Below, piece after piece: positions 9,389 through 19,000 of a DNA stretch of 64,000 nt. Source of the DNA: Chloroflexota bacterium (GTDB lineage: Bacteria; Chloroflexota; Anaerolineae; Aggregatilineales; J027); contig QMIT01000007.1 of assembly GCA_024434115.1 (NCBI GenBank), positions 1 through 64,000 on the forward strand. Direction: 5' to 3'. Below the pieces are notes generated by a model, which was given only the letters and a program-made list of their open reading frames with translations, had not been told where the DNA came from and made no database searches. The position numbers and the translations under genes were made by a program. Position 1 is the first letter of the stretch. Every line of letters starts with the position of its first letter.

Positions 9389-10398
9389 GCAGTCACTATC
9401 AAAACGCAGGGGTCAACATTGACGCGGGGGTGGAGGCGGTTCATCTCATGAAAGCTGCTATCCAATCCACCTATGGCCCGCAGGTGTTATCGGATGTTGG
9501 CACGTTCGGGGGCTTGTTCGCTGGGTCATTTTTGAAAACGATGGACAAACCAGTGCTGGTCGCCTCGATGGATGGGGTCGGCACCAAGACCAAAGTCGCG
9601 GCGCGGCTCAATCGCTGGGATACCATTGGGCAGGATTTAGTCAACCACTGCATCAACGATATTTTGGTGCAGGGCGCTGAACCTCTGTTTTTCTTGGATT
9701 ATGTCGCCTCCAGCCAACTCGACCCCACGCAAATCGCGGCGATTGTCGGGGGTATGGCGCAAGCCTGTCGTGCGGCTGGGTGTGCCTTGTTGGGAGGCGA
9801 AACTGCCGAGATGCCGGGAGTCTATGTGCCGAATGAGGTGGATGTAGTTGGCACGATCATCGGGGTGGTGGATCAAGATCACGTGATTGATGGTGGGCAA
9901 ATTCAGACAGGCGACATTATTTTGAACCTACCTTCGACGGGATTGCACACCAACGGATTTTCGCTGGCCCGTCGTGTATTGGCCGATTTGGATTGGACGG
10001 TTTGGCGAGATGATTTGGGTAGCACCATTGGCGATGCACTGTTAGCGGTACATGCCTCCTATCTCACGCCGATTCGTCAATTGCGGGCGGCGGGGGTCGA
10101 GATTCGGGGTTTGGCACATATCACTGGGGGCGGCGTCCTAGACAATCTACCGCGTATTTTGCCAGAAGGATTAGGGGCGACGATTCATCTTGGTACATGG
10201 TCAATCCCGCCGATTTTTACGCTCATACAAGGCTTGGCGGATATTTCGACCCACGAACTATACCGCGTATTTAATATGGGCTTGGGGATGCTGGTAGTCA
10301 TTCCGGCGCATCAACGTTCGCTTGTGTCGGAACTCAATCAAGTCGGTCAAATTGTGGCGACCCACAGCGGCGTGCAATTAGAGGGGGCGGGTCAATGA
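9385..10398 (+). CDS. purM: Phosphoribosylformylglycinamidine cyclo-ligase (AIR synthetase)
   Basis: Closes the imidazole ring, turning FGAM and ATP into AIR. The 337-residue protein starts with YQNAGVNIDAG and contains VASMDGVGTKTKVA, VNHCINDILVQGAEPLFFLD and LLGGETAEMPGVY, all characteristic of PurM. LPSTGLHTNGFSLAR and HITGGGVLDNLPRILP follow. It starts with GTG at 9385, overlapping the purD TGA by 4 nt, and its own stop overlaps the purN ATG by 4 nt. Confidence 0.98.
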   Translation: MSSHYQNAGVNIDAGVEAVHLMKAAIQSTYGPQVLSDVGTFGGLFAGSFLKTMDKPVLVASMDGVGTKTKVAARLNRWDTIGQDLVNHCINDILVQGAEPLFFLDYVASSQLDPTQIAAIVGGMAQACRAAGCALLGGETAEMPGVYVPNEVDVVGTIIGVVDQDHVIDGGQIQTGDIILNLPSTGLHTNGFSLARRVLADLDWTVWRDDLGSTIGDALLAVHASYLTPIRQLRAAGVEIRGLAHITGGGVLDNLPRILPEGLGATIHLGTWSIPPIFTLIQGLADISTHELYRVFNMGLGMLVVIPAHQRSLVSELNQVGQIVATHSGVQLEGAGQ

Positions 10399-10982
10399 AG
10401 CGGCTGTGTGTTCTGATTTCCGGCTCTGGCAGCAACCTGCAAGCTCTGATAGACGCCATCCACGCGGGGGACATCAATGCGGAAATTGTGCTGGTGGTAT
10501 CAAATCGCCAAACAGCGTATGGACTGGAACGCGCCAAACAAGCGGGCATTCCCACCCTCTACTTTCCGTTCAAAAAAGGCCAAGATCGCCAGCGATATGA
10601 CGCGGATTTAGCGGAACACATCCGGGGCAATCAGGTGGATTTGATTGTCCTCGCGGGGTGGATGCACATCCTGAGTCCGGCGTTTTTGGACGCCTTTCCC
10701 CAGCAGGTGATAAATCTGCATCCCGCCCTTCCCGGCATGTTCACCGGCACACACGCGATTGAACGGGCCTATCAAGCCTATCAAGAGGGGGCAATTACCG
10801 AAAGCGGCTGTATGGTGCATTATGCCATCCCCGAAGTGGACATGGGGGCAGTTATTACCCAAACAACCGTGCCAATTTTGCCAACCGATACCCTTGATGA
10901 TTTTGAAACACGGATGCACCAAACCGAACACCGGGTTCTGGTTGCGGCGGTCAAGCAGTTGGTGGAAACAAGCCAGCCTTGA
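10395..10982 (+). CDS. purN: Phosphoribosylglycinamide formyltransferase (GAR transformylase)
   Basis: Transfers a formyl group from 10-formyltetrahydrofolate to GAR. The protein has 195 residues with ISGSGSNLQALIDAI at the phosphate-binding N-terminus. The catalytic segment INLHPALPG contains the expected Asn and His, and the Asp lies in IPEVDMGAVI. The HPALPG form differs from HPSLLP in E. coli PurN and resembles the version I recall from fungal enzymes. It is last in the purine operon. purH, purB, purA and the gua genes are not in this window and must be elsewhere. Confidence 0.97.
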   Translation: MKRLCVLISGSGSNLQALIDAIHAGDINAEIVLVVSNRQTAYGLERAKQAGIPTLYFPFKKGQDRQRYDADLAEHIRGNQVDLIVLAGWMHILSPAFLDAFPQQVINLHPALPGMFTGTHAIERAYQAYQEGAITESGCMVHYAIPEVDMGAVITQTTVPILPTDTLDDFETRMHQTEHRVLVAAVKQLVETSQP

Positions 10983-11350
10983 GGTCGGATTGGTCAAAAA
11001 TGACAGAATGCAACTTGAATCCTTTTCAACGATGCTCGTTTCTGGTTAAATTACACGCCGAAATCACAAGATAGGAAAGGCACACCCGATGCCAGCGGTT
11101 TTGGATAGATATATCACGCCTCACAAGTTGCAGACGTGTTTAAAAATTCCGGACAGCGTTGATGATTCGAACGCGCTACTGATTTTTCAGTCGGCGCGTT
11201 TATTTTTTATAAGGGGGAGATGTAGACGAAAGAACCCCATAAAAATCCAACCGCTTTTCCTCCACCGCTCCCCTTTTTCCTTTCTTTTGAACCACCCATT
11301 GTTCCCATTTTTCAAATTCAAACTCATAAGCCTTTGGAGGACAAACTCGT
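10983..11350 (+). promoter_or_regulatory. Leader region of the pyrimidine operon
   Basis: This 368-nt gap between purN and pyrB holds no convincing gene. It contains a terminator-like hairpin at 11170-11208. Just upstream, GCGTT (11156-11160) can pair with AACGC (11170-11174), the 5' arm of that hairpin, so two exclusive structures are possible. A well-placed AGGAAAGG (11073-11080) before an ATG at 11089 could start a translated leader that runs through the hairpin. I find no clear PyrR binding consensus. A weak -10-like TTAAAT is seen near 11045. The stretch 11221-11330 is C- and T-rich, and GGAGG at 11336-11340 serves pyrB. Confidence 0.5.
11170..11208 (+). terminator. Attenuator-like intrinsic terminator before pyrB
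   Basis: AACGCGC (11170-11176) pairs with GCGCGTT (11194-11200). Inside it, ACTGA (11178-11182) pairs with TCAGT (11187-11191) around a TTTT loop. The stem is followed directly by TTATTTTTTAT. It lies 187 nt after purN and 143 nt before pyrB, so it could both end the purine transcript and attenuate the pyrimidine transcript. Confidence 0.7.
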
Positions 11351-12385
11351 ATGAAAGCCTTTTTGGATACCTATACCCCGCCGAAAATGAATGGCGATTT
11401 TGTCGGCAAGCCAATTGTCACGGTTGAGCAGTTCACCCGCTGTGACCTCGATCAAATTTTTGCTACCACCGAGCGCATCAAAGCAGGGGTACGGCGCGGA
11501 GAACAATGGATTCATAATTTGTGCGCCAATAAAATTATGGCGACCCTGTTTTTTGAGGCCAGCACCCGCACCGACCTGTCCTTCCAAGCGGCCATGAGCC
11601 GCTTAGGGGGGCGTTGGATCGGGGCGAGTAATGGAATTTCATTCTCATCGCTATATAAGGGCGAAAGCATTGCCGATACAGTACGCGCCGTTGGGTGTTA
11701 TGCCGACGCGATTATCCTGCGTCATCCGGCGGAGGGAGCATCGTATCAAGCGGCCTATTATCTGGATATGCTGGCGGAAAAAATCGGACATCGCGCTGTG
11801 TTGGTCAGCGGGGGGGATGGCATAGGCGAACACCCCACCCAAGCCCTCTTGGATTTGTTCACAATTGAAGACGCCAAAGGAGGGTTGGATAATCTGCAAA
11901 TCACGCTGGTTGGCGACCTCAAATTTGGCCGTACCGTACATTCCCTCGCCAAGCTAATTGCCATCTACGGCGGCGAAAATATTACGCTGACCTTTGTTTC
12001 ACCCGAAAGCCTCGCTATGCCGACCAAAGTGCTGACCTTTTTGGATGGGCATGGCATTCACTATCGGCAAACGGATAATCTGTTTGATGTGCTGGATAAA
12101 AGTGACATTATCTATTGGACACGGGTACAAGAAGAACGTTTTGAGAATCCTGCCGAATATGAAGCGATTCGCAACAATTTTATCATGAAGCCCAGTTTAT
12201 TAGAGCAAGCCAAGCCGGATATGTGTTTGCTACACCCGCTACCCCGCAAACATGAAATGGGCACTGAGGCTGACCAAGATATTTTGGATCGTGATTCACG
12301 CACCTGTTACTTTCATCAGATGGAAAATGGTATGTTTGTGCGTATGGCGCTGTTGGCAAAAGCATTGGGAGTGATAAGTTTGTGA
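11351..12385 (+). CDS. pyrB: Aspartate carbamoyltransferase catalytic chain
   Basis: Forms carbamoyl aspartate from carbamoyl phosphate and aspartate. The chain has 344 residues, about 30 more than the E. coli catalytic chain, mainly from an N-terminal extension and insertions. The carbamoyl phosphate motif FFEASTRTDLSF lies near residues 61-72. GDGIGEHPTQALLDLFTI, GDLKFGRTVHSLAKL and LLHPLPRKHE are also conserved. GGAGG lies about 10 nt before the ATG. No pyrI regulatory chain is found, so it is probably not of the E. coli allosteric type. It overlaps pyrC by 4 nt. Confidence 0.97.
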   Translation: MKAFLDTYTPPKMNGDFVGKPIVTVEQFTRCDLDQIFATTERIKAGVRRGEQWIHNLCANKIMATLFFEASTRTDLSFQAAMSRLGGRWIGASNGISFSSLYKGESIADTVRAVGCYADAIILRHPAEGASYQAAYYLDMLAEKIGHRAVLVSGGDGIGEHPTQALLDLFTIEDAKGGLDNLQITLVGDLKFGRTVHSLAKLIAIYGGENITLTFVSPESLAMPTKVLTFLDGHGIHYRQTDNLFDVLDKSDIIYWTRVQEERFENPAEYEAIRNNFIMKPSLLEQAKPDMCLLHPLPRKHEMGTEADQDILDRDSRTCYFHQMENGMFVRMALLAKALGVISL

Positions 12386-13449
12386 GCCAACCAGTCAAAT
12401 TGATGGGCATGGTAGACCCCCATGTCCATTTACGCGATATGGAGTGGGCACATAAAGCCACCTTTGCCAGCGAGACGGTTGCTGCCTTAGCCGGAGGGTA
12501 TTGGGCTGTGTTGGATATGCCCAATACTCCCCCCAACACCTTCACTCGTGCCGCCCTCGACCAAAAATTGGGCGCTTTCCAAGCTGGGGCGGTTTGCGAT
12601 TGGGGGGTGTATTTCGGCGCGTCGCGGAAGGGCAATTGGGCGGAATATCCACAGGTGATGGCGGATACGTGTGGCCTCAAAATCTATAACAACCCCACGA
12701 CGGGCAACCTGTTCATCACCGACCCAGCGATTCGTGAACAGCACTATCAAGCGTGGAATGGCGTCATCGCGGTACATGCGGAGGAAGATATCATCCCCGC
12801 CGTGTTGGAATTGGTGCGAAAATATCGCCGCTGGACACATTTTTGCCATATCAGCAGCGCCGCCGAAATCGCCTATCTGATTGAGGCGAAAAGGGAAGGC
12901 TTGCCCATTAGTATCGGCGTTACGCCCCATCATCTCTATCTTTCGCAGGATGATTTGTCCCATTTGGGCAGTCGGGGTCTGATGAAACCTGAACTCAAGA
13001 CCCCCGCTGATTGTCGTGCGCTGTGGCAGGGGTTAAAAGACGGTTGGGTAGATGTGATTGAATCCGACCATGCACCACACACCCTCGCCGAAAAAATGAG
13101 TGACCACCCTCCCTATGGTGTACCGGGTTTGGAGACAACCTTGCCGCTGATGGGATTAGCCCTACACGAGGAGCGCATATCATTGGAACAGGTGGTGGCG
13201 CTGTTGACGACGGGCAGCCAACGCATTTTCAAGATTACCCCCCCGCCGGAGACCTATACGCTGGTGGATTTCGATGATTCCTATATCATCGAGTCTCAAA
13301 ATTTGCGCACGGCCTGTGGCTGGTCGCCGTTTGAGGGCTGGCGTGGGTATGGGCGTGTCCTTGAAGTCTGGATACGCGGACAAAAGGTGTTTGATGGGGA
13401 ACGGGTTTTAGTGCCGAATGGATTTGGACAGCGGGTCATATGTGGATAA
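12382..13449 (+). CDS. pyrC: Dihydroorotase
   Basis: Cyclises carbamoyl aspartate to dihydroorotate. The 355-residue amidohydrolase has the metal motif DPHVHLRD (about 13-20) and the lysine expected to be carbamylated in LKIYNN (near residue 101). Further metal ligands lie in HAEED and HFCHISS, and the catalytic aspartate is in ESDHAPHT. It is shorter than typical ~420-residue class I enzymes and resembles the dihydroorotase domain of the CAD protein in these motifs. It starts with GTG at 12382 inside the pyrB stop and overlaps pyrD by 10 nt. Confidence 0.95.
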   Translation: MSQPVKLMGMVDPHVHLRDMEWAHKATFASETVAALAGGYWAVLDMPNTPPNTFTRAALDQKLGAFQAGAVCDWGVYFGASRKGNWAEYPQVMADTCGLKIYNNPTTGNLFITDPAIREQHYQAWNGVIAVHAEEDIIPAVLELVRKYRRWTHFCHISSAAEIAYLIEAKREGLPISIGVTPHHLYLSQDDLSHLGSRGLMKPELKTPADCRALWQGLKDGWVDVIESDHAPHTLAEKMSDHPPYGVPGLETTLPLMGLALHEERISLEQVVALLTTGSQRIFKITPPPETYTLVDFDDSYIIESQNLRTACGWSPFEGWRGYGRVLEVWIRGQKVFDGERVLVPNGFGQRVICG

Positions 13450-14531
13450 AAAGTTATCAATTCACCTATCAGCGGCTAGTTCGCCCGCTGCTTTTTGGCG
13501 TGATGGATGCCCAAACCGCCCATGAGCGAATTTTATCCTTTTTGGCGCAGGCCGATCAGCGCGATTGGGTCCAATCGATTGCACAAGCCCTCTATCGGCG
13601 TATGGCCCTCATCGAACCCATACAGGTCGGCGGGGTCACGTTGGATTTTCCACTGATTCTGGCGGCGGGGTTTGTCAAAGGGCAGGGTTATGCCACTGAA
13701 GATGAGGCGATTCAGGCCGTCGAACGCGGTGAAAATATCATACCGGGGTGGCGCACCATGCCAAATATCGTTGGGGCTGTCGAGTTCGGTTCGTTTACCC
13801 GTTATCCTCGTTTGGGTAATGCGGGGCAGGTGATTTGGCGCGATACGGCGACTCGCTCTACCCAGAATCGGGTTGGGTTAAAAAATCCGGGGGCACAGGC
13901 GGCATCGTTATTTTTAGCCCAACATCCGCCTAAAAAACCGTTTGGCATCAATCTCGCCGTCAGTCCACAAGTGACTGACCCTGACCAAGAAGAAGCCGAA
14001 TTGGTCGAATCGCTCCAACTGTTCTTGGATGCAGGCGTTCTACCGGATTGGTTTACGCTCAATTTAAGCTGCCCCAACACCGAAGACGACCCGCGCGGTC
14101 ACCAAACCGAAGAAAAAGCCCGCCATTTGTGCCGTGCCTTGTTGAAGCACCTTGACGCAATTCCACTGTGGGCCAAAATTAGCCCGTGTCTAAGTGCAGA
14201 ACAATATGCGAAATTGATCGGAGCATTCGCGGCGGAAGGGGTACGGGCGGTCATTGCCACCAATACCCTGCCCCAACCGACCCCCAATGATACACAGGTG
14301 ATAGGTGGGGTCGGGGGTGGACGCCTACACACGGCAGCACTCGACGCCACCCGGCATCTTATGGCGGCTCGACCCGAACAGGGCTATCCGGTGGATGTGA
14401 TCGGATGCGGTGGGGTGATGGACGCGAAAAGCTATCAAGATTTTCGCGACTTGGGTGTTCAAGCAGTCCAGTATTGGTCGGCATTGGTTTATCAGGGCCT
14501 ATGGGCCTATGCCGTTATTTTGAGAAAGTAG
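13440..14531 (+). CDS. pyrD: Dihydroorotate dehydrogenase, mixed class features
   Basis: Oxidises dihydroorotate to orotate with FMN. The 363-residue protein begins with a helical extension containing RLVRPLLFGVMDAQTAHE, typical of class 2 membrane-associated enzymes that reduce quinones. However, the catalytic loop reads LNLSCPNT near residue 204. The Cys there is characteristic of class 1 enzymes, while class 2 enzymes have Ser. The phosphate-site segment GCGGVMDAKSY is recognisable but altered. No pyrK-like electron-transfer subunit is next to it. The assignment to dihydroorotate dehydrogenase is strong from sequence and operon position. The electron acceptor cannot be decided. Confidence 0.92.
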   Translation: MWIKSYQFTYQRLVRPLLFGVMDAQTAHERILSFLAQADQRDWVQSIAQALYRRMALIEPIQVGGVTLDFPLILAAGFVKGQGYATEDEAIQAVERGENIIPGWRTMPNIVGAVEFGSFTRYPRLGNAGQVIWRDTATRSTQNRVGLKNPGAQAASLFLAQHPPKKPFGINLAVSPQVTDPDQEEAELVESLQLFLDAGVLPDWFTLNLSCPNTEDDPRGHQTEEKARHLCRALLKHLDAIPLWAKISPCLSAEQYAKLIGAFAAEGVRAVIATNTLPQPTPNDTQVIGGVGGGRLHTAALDATRHLMAARPEQGYPVDVIGCGGVMDAKSYQDFRDLGVQAVQYWSALVYQGLWAYAVILRK

Positions 14532-15155
14532 ATGAGCATGGCGGCGGAGCGCATTGCACAAATCTTGTTGGAGATTGGGGCTGTCGGGGTAAGCGCCGAT
14601 AAGCCGATTCAGTTTAAATCCGGGATTCTTTCACCCGTCTATATGGATAATCGGAGTTTGCCGTTTCATCCTGTGCAGTGGAAGGAAGTCATTGCCGCGT
14701 TTCAGGCCCACCTAAAAAATCTACCCTTTGATGTGATTGCGGGCATTGAGGCGGCGGGGATTCCGCACAGCGCCGCGTTGGGTTATGCTATGAACAAGCC
14801 GTCGGTGTTTGTTCGCAAAGCTGCTAAAGAGCATGGCAAACAAAAACGGGTCGAAGGCGGCAATGTGGCAGGGTTGCGTGTGGTTTTGGTGGAAGATTTG
14901 GTGACGACGGGTGGCAGCAGCCTGAGTGGTGTTGAGGCCCTCCGCGCAGAAGGGGCGATTGTAGAGTATTGTATCGCCATCGTAAGTTATGGGTTTGCGG
15001 AGGCGGTGGAAAATTTCGCTAGGGCCAATGTCCAACTGCATACCCTTACCAATTTTGAGATGATTTGGCATTATTTGAAACCGACCTTATTGGCGGAAGT
15101 GGCGCAAATGGTCGAAACTTGGCACGCTGATCCATATAGATGGGGTAAAAACTGA
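14532..15155 (+). CDS. pyrE: Orotate phosphoribosyltransferase
   Basis: Adds PRPP-derived ribose phosphate to orotate, giving OMP. The 207-residue protein contains KSGILSPVYMDNR at the orotate side and the PRPP loop VVLVEDLVTTGGSS near residues 119-132. VFVRKAAKEHGK is the mobile lysine loop. Its ATG follows the pyrD stop with no gap. A second ATG six bases on is also possible. The last base of its stop codon is shared with the pyrF start. Confidence 0.97.
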   Translation: MSMAAERIAQILLEIGAVGVSADKPIQFKSGILSPVYMDNRSLPFHPVQWKEVIAAFQAHLKNLPFDVIAGIEAAGIPHSAALGYAMNKPSVFVRKAAKEHGKQKRVEGGNVAGLRVVLVEDLVTTGGSSLSGVEALRAEGAIVEYCIAIVSYGFAEAVENFARANVQLHTLTNFEMIWHYLKPTLLAEVAQMVETWHADPYRWGKN

Positions 15156-15973
15156 TGAACACCGCATATGAAACCGCAATGGGAAAATATGTCGCACGGG
15201 TCAAGGCGACTCGCAGTTTACTGTGTGTGGGATTGGATAGCGAATTGGCAAACCTACCCAACCGTTTTCTGCGTGAACCCTTGCCTCAATTTGCCTTCAA
15301 TCGTTGGATTATTGAAGAAACCCATCCCTATGTATGTGCCTATAAACCGAATATGGCATTTTACGAAGCACAAGGACGGCTCGGCTGGCAGGCGTTGGGG
15401 GAAACCATGCGCTATCTACGCTCAGAGCATCCCGATATTTTGACGATTTGTGATGCCAAGCGTGGTGATATTGGCTCGACCAGTGCAGCCTATGCCCACG
15501 CCATTTTTGATGAACTTGGCTTCGATGCCGTGACGTTGAACCCTTATTTGGGGGGAGAGGCATTACAACCTTTTTTGGAACGACCTGACAAAATCAGCAT
15601 CATTTTGTGTCGTACCTCCAATCCTCAGTCGGGGGAACTACAAGATTTAGAAATCGGTCAACAAAAATTGTGGCAGGTCGTGGCCCAAAAGGTCGCCCAA
15701 GAATGGAATCGGCACAGCAATTGTATGTTGGTGATGGGCGCGACCTATCCGCAAGAATTGGCACAAGCGCGTCAACTGGTTGGTGACATGCCATTTTTGG
15801 TTCCGGGGGTCGGCAGTCAAGGCGGGGATTTAAACGAGGTATTGAAAGTCGGCTTAAATCGTCAAGGGCATGGCCTGATTATTAATTCGTCGCGGGCGAT
15901 TCTATGGGCCAACTCGCCTCAACAGGCCGCTTCGGAGGTAGCTTTCTTCATCTCGGAAAAACTTGATCAATAA
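15155..15973 (+). CDS. pyrF: Orotidine 5'-phosphate decarboxylase
   Basis: Decarboxylates OMP to UMP, the last step of the pathway. It has 272 residues and belongs to the longer type (pyrF_sub2). It shows LLCVGLDSE near the N-terminus, YKPNMAFYE and the catalytic loop CDAKRGDIGSTSAAYA with the Asp-Lys-Asp set. LVPGVGSQGGD precedes the phosphate-binding INSSRAI. The ATG overlaps the pyrE stop by 1 nt. No carbamoyl phosphate synthetase genes accompany this operon. Confidence 0.97.
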   Translation: MNTAYETAMGKYVARVKATRSLLCVGLDSELANLPNRFLREPLPQFAFNRWIIEETHPYVCAYKPNMAFYEAQGRLGWQALGETMRYLRSEHPDILTICDAKRGDIGSTSAAYAHAIFDELGFDAVTLNPYLGGEALQPFLERPDKISIILCRTSNPQSGELQDLEIGQQKLWQVVAQKVAQEWNRHSNCMLVMGATYPQELAQARQLVGDMPFLVPGVGSQGGDLNEVLKVGLNRQGHGLIINSSRAILWANSPQQAASEVAFFISEKLDQ

Positions 15974-15976
15974 TTA

Positions 15977-16003
15977 CGCTGTGTTGGGATTTTCCCTACA
16001 GCG
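15977..16003 (+). terminator. Hairpin after pyrF
   Basis: CGCTGT (15977-15982) pairs with ACAGCG (15998-16003), and GGG (15986-15988) pairs with CCC (15994-15996). It starts four bases after the pyrF stop and lies between converging genes. The T-run after it is poor (GTTTCAT), so it is only a moderate terminator candidate. Confidence 0.45.
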
Positions 16004-16064
16004 GTTTCATGAGTGCTGCAAAATAACGGCTCGTGCCGTATACAAACGACAGTGGGCGGATTGA

Positions 16065-19000
16065 CTATTCACTCAATATTTCTTCGCCAATTGGAATCGT
16101 GAATCCAAAGGTGCTACCGATCCCTTCTTCGCTGTCTACCCACACATGCCCACCATGTTTATGCACGATTTCTTTGACAATCGAAAGCCCAAGCCCGCTG
16201 CCCGATACCGCCATGTGCTGGCGTGTATTCACTCGATAAAATTTGGTAAACAGTTTTGGAATGTCGCCTGCGGGAATCCCTAGCCCGGTATCACTTACCT
16301 GAATATGAATCTCTTCACCCTGTACAACTGCTGAGACCTCAACCGTACCCCCTATAGGTGTATATTTCACCGCATTGGACAACAAATTCTGTAGGACTTG
16401 ATTCATGCGCTCGTTATCCCAATAGACGGTTATATCATCTTCTGGCAGTTGGGCAATGACGTTAAGCTGTTTATCATCTACCTGTGGATGGACATAATTG
16501 ATGTTTCCTTCCATCCAACTTGTCAGCGAGAGGGCCTGTCTACGCAGCACAATATCCGATTCAAGACGTGCCAAATCGAGCAGTTGGACGATCAAGTTAT
16601 ACATGCGATCTGCTTCTTGTTGAAGCGTATCCAATTTTTTGTAAACAATATCAGGGTCTCTAGGCAGATAGTGGCGGATCATATCAACGGTAATGAGGAT
16701 CGAAGTGAGGGGATTTTTGAGGTCATGCGAGGCGGTACTCAGAATATTATCTTTAATTTTGACAAGCCGCTCATAATAAAGGCGTTCTTGCTGGCGAAGA
16801 GCCTGAATTTCCTGCTTTTGACGATGGAGGGTTAAATGGGCCGTGACCCGCGCCACAACTTCTTCTTGGTGGAGCGGCTTGGTAATGTAATCCTCCGCCC
16901 CCAACTCAAACCCCCGCACTTTATCTACGGTATCGGATAGGGCGGTCATAAAAATAACGGGAATATCACTGCTGACCGGATTAGCCTTTAGACGTCGGCA
17001 GGTCTCAAATCCATCAATTCCCGGCATCATGACATCCAGTAAAATCACATCCGGGGGGGCATATTCTACTTGCTCAATGGCGCTTTCCCCATCGGTTGCC
17101 ACCAATACTTCATAACCTGCCCCTTCAAGAAACTGCATCAGCACTTCGAGATTGGTTGGAATATCATCAACAATCAGAATGACGCCTTTACGTTCGTCCA
17201 TCACTTTGCTCCCGGTGCTGCTAAAATCCCGGATCTCCTTTAATCTGAAGTTGCGAGCCAGCATCCGAAGATTAGCGGCAAAGGCTTTATAACCCAAAAT
17301 GGTCAGCCGATCCGCCTCTTCTGTTAGGCCGCGAATATTGCCACGTTTGGCATGATCCAGCAATCGTACCAAATCCTCTTCTGGTGGTGTAATAATGATG
17401 CTGTCATTTGGTTCAACCTCAGTCACACGCATATCATCTTCATAAATCCACTCCAGTCGCAAGTGGTTGGCTAATAAGTCCAATAACTTAGCAAAACGAA
17501 ACGGTTTGGCAAGGAAGTCATCACTTCCAGCGGAAAAACTTTCCCCACGATTATATTCAAAAGCGCTCGCCGATACCGCAATAATAATCAAATTCTTACC
17601 GGACGGCATCGTGCGTAAACGGCGGATCGTCTCAAGGCCGTCCAAAACAGGCATCCTCAAATCCATTAGGATGGCATCGGGATGAAAACTGGCTACTTTT
17701 TTGAGACAGTCGTCGCCATCCACCGCCTCTTGTACATCAAAGCCTAACGGAACGAGCATGTTGGTGAGCACTGAGCGATTTTCCCAACGGTCATCCACCA
17801 CCATGATACGGCGCGAGACCCCCCGATAACCAACCACATTCCGTTCTTCGACCTTTGGTGTGCCAACCCAATCTTCAACGCCCGGTAGGACAAGTTCAAA
17901 CCAGAATATACTGCCCTCCCCAACTTGGCTTTTGACTAGCAAACGCCCCCCCATGAGGTTGACCAGTTGATTGCTAATGGCAAGCCCAAGCCCTGTCCCT
18001 TCCACCAATGTTGCCCGCGATTGCTTATTTCCCTGACGGAAAGGTTGAAAGATTACCCGCAGAGCCTCTTGAGAAATCCCAATCCCTGTATCTTCGACCT
18101 GAAAACGGATTTTTTCCTCGTGATACCCAACCTTTAACAAGACGCCGCCATGTTCGGTGAATTTGACGGCATTACCCAGCAAATTCAGCAGCACCTGACG
18201 CAACCGGACTTCATCCCCATAGACCGCCGGTGGAAGTTCGGATAAAGCCTCATAGCGAAATGAAAGATTTTTCTGTTCGGCCCGCACTTGGATAATGCTA
18301 CTTATACTATCTAACATATCGGCGAGACTGAAGGGCGACAAACTCAGTTCCATGCGCTTGGCTTCGATTTTCGAAATATCGAGGATGTCATTAATCAGGG
18401 TCAAGAGGTGTTCGCCGCTGTGCTGAATAATGGAGAGGCCCTGCTGCTGATGGGTATTGAGGCTGCGGTCCTTACTCAAAATTTGCACATAGCCCAAAAT
18501 CCCATTCAATGGGGTGCGGAGCTCATGGCTCATCGTTGCCAAAAACTCACTCTTGGCGCGATTGGCTTGGTCGGCAACTTGAATAGCCTGTTGAAGCTCC
18601 AAATTACGACGGTTGTTTTCAATAGCAACGCCCAAGAACGACGCGATGTGCAATAAAAGGTCTTCGTCACGTTCATCAAACGCAACTGCTTTTTTGCTGC
18701 CAATCCCCACTAACCCCACGAGATTTTGGTTGACCACCATCGGAGCCACGATACCGGATTGAATCCCGTGTCGCCGATCTGTTTCGACATACGACCCCTC
18801 TGGGCCATCAAAATGGTTAATAATGATTGAGCGATGCTGACGAATGGTCTCATGGACACTAATGGAGCTAAGTGGGATTTGCTGGCCCACTTGAAATAAT
18901 CGTGGCTCCCCTTCGTGAACCACAATTTCGAGGAATTCAGGGTCGGCTAGGGTAAGCGTAATTGTAATCTGGTCGGGCGTCAAAATCTGGGTGATGTATT

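Noticed and set aside
11089..11427. A 112-codon frame in the pyr leader as a protein gene.
   Set aside because: It runs through the terminator hairpin and into pyrB in another frame, has low-complexity content and resembles nothing known. I kept only the idea of a translated leader.
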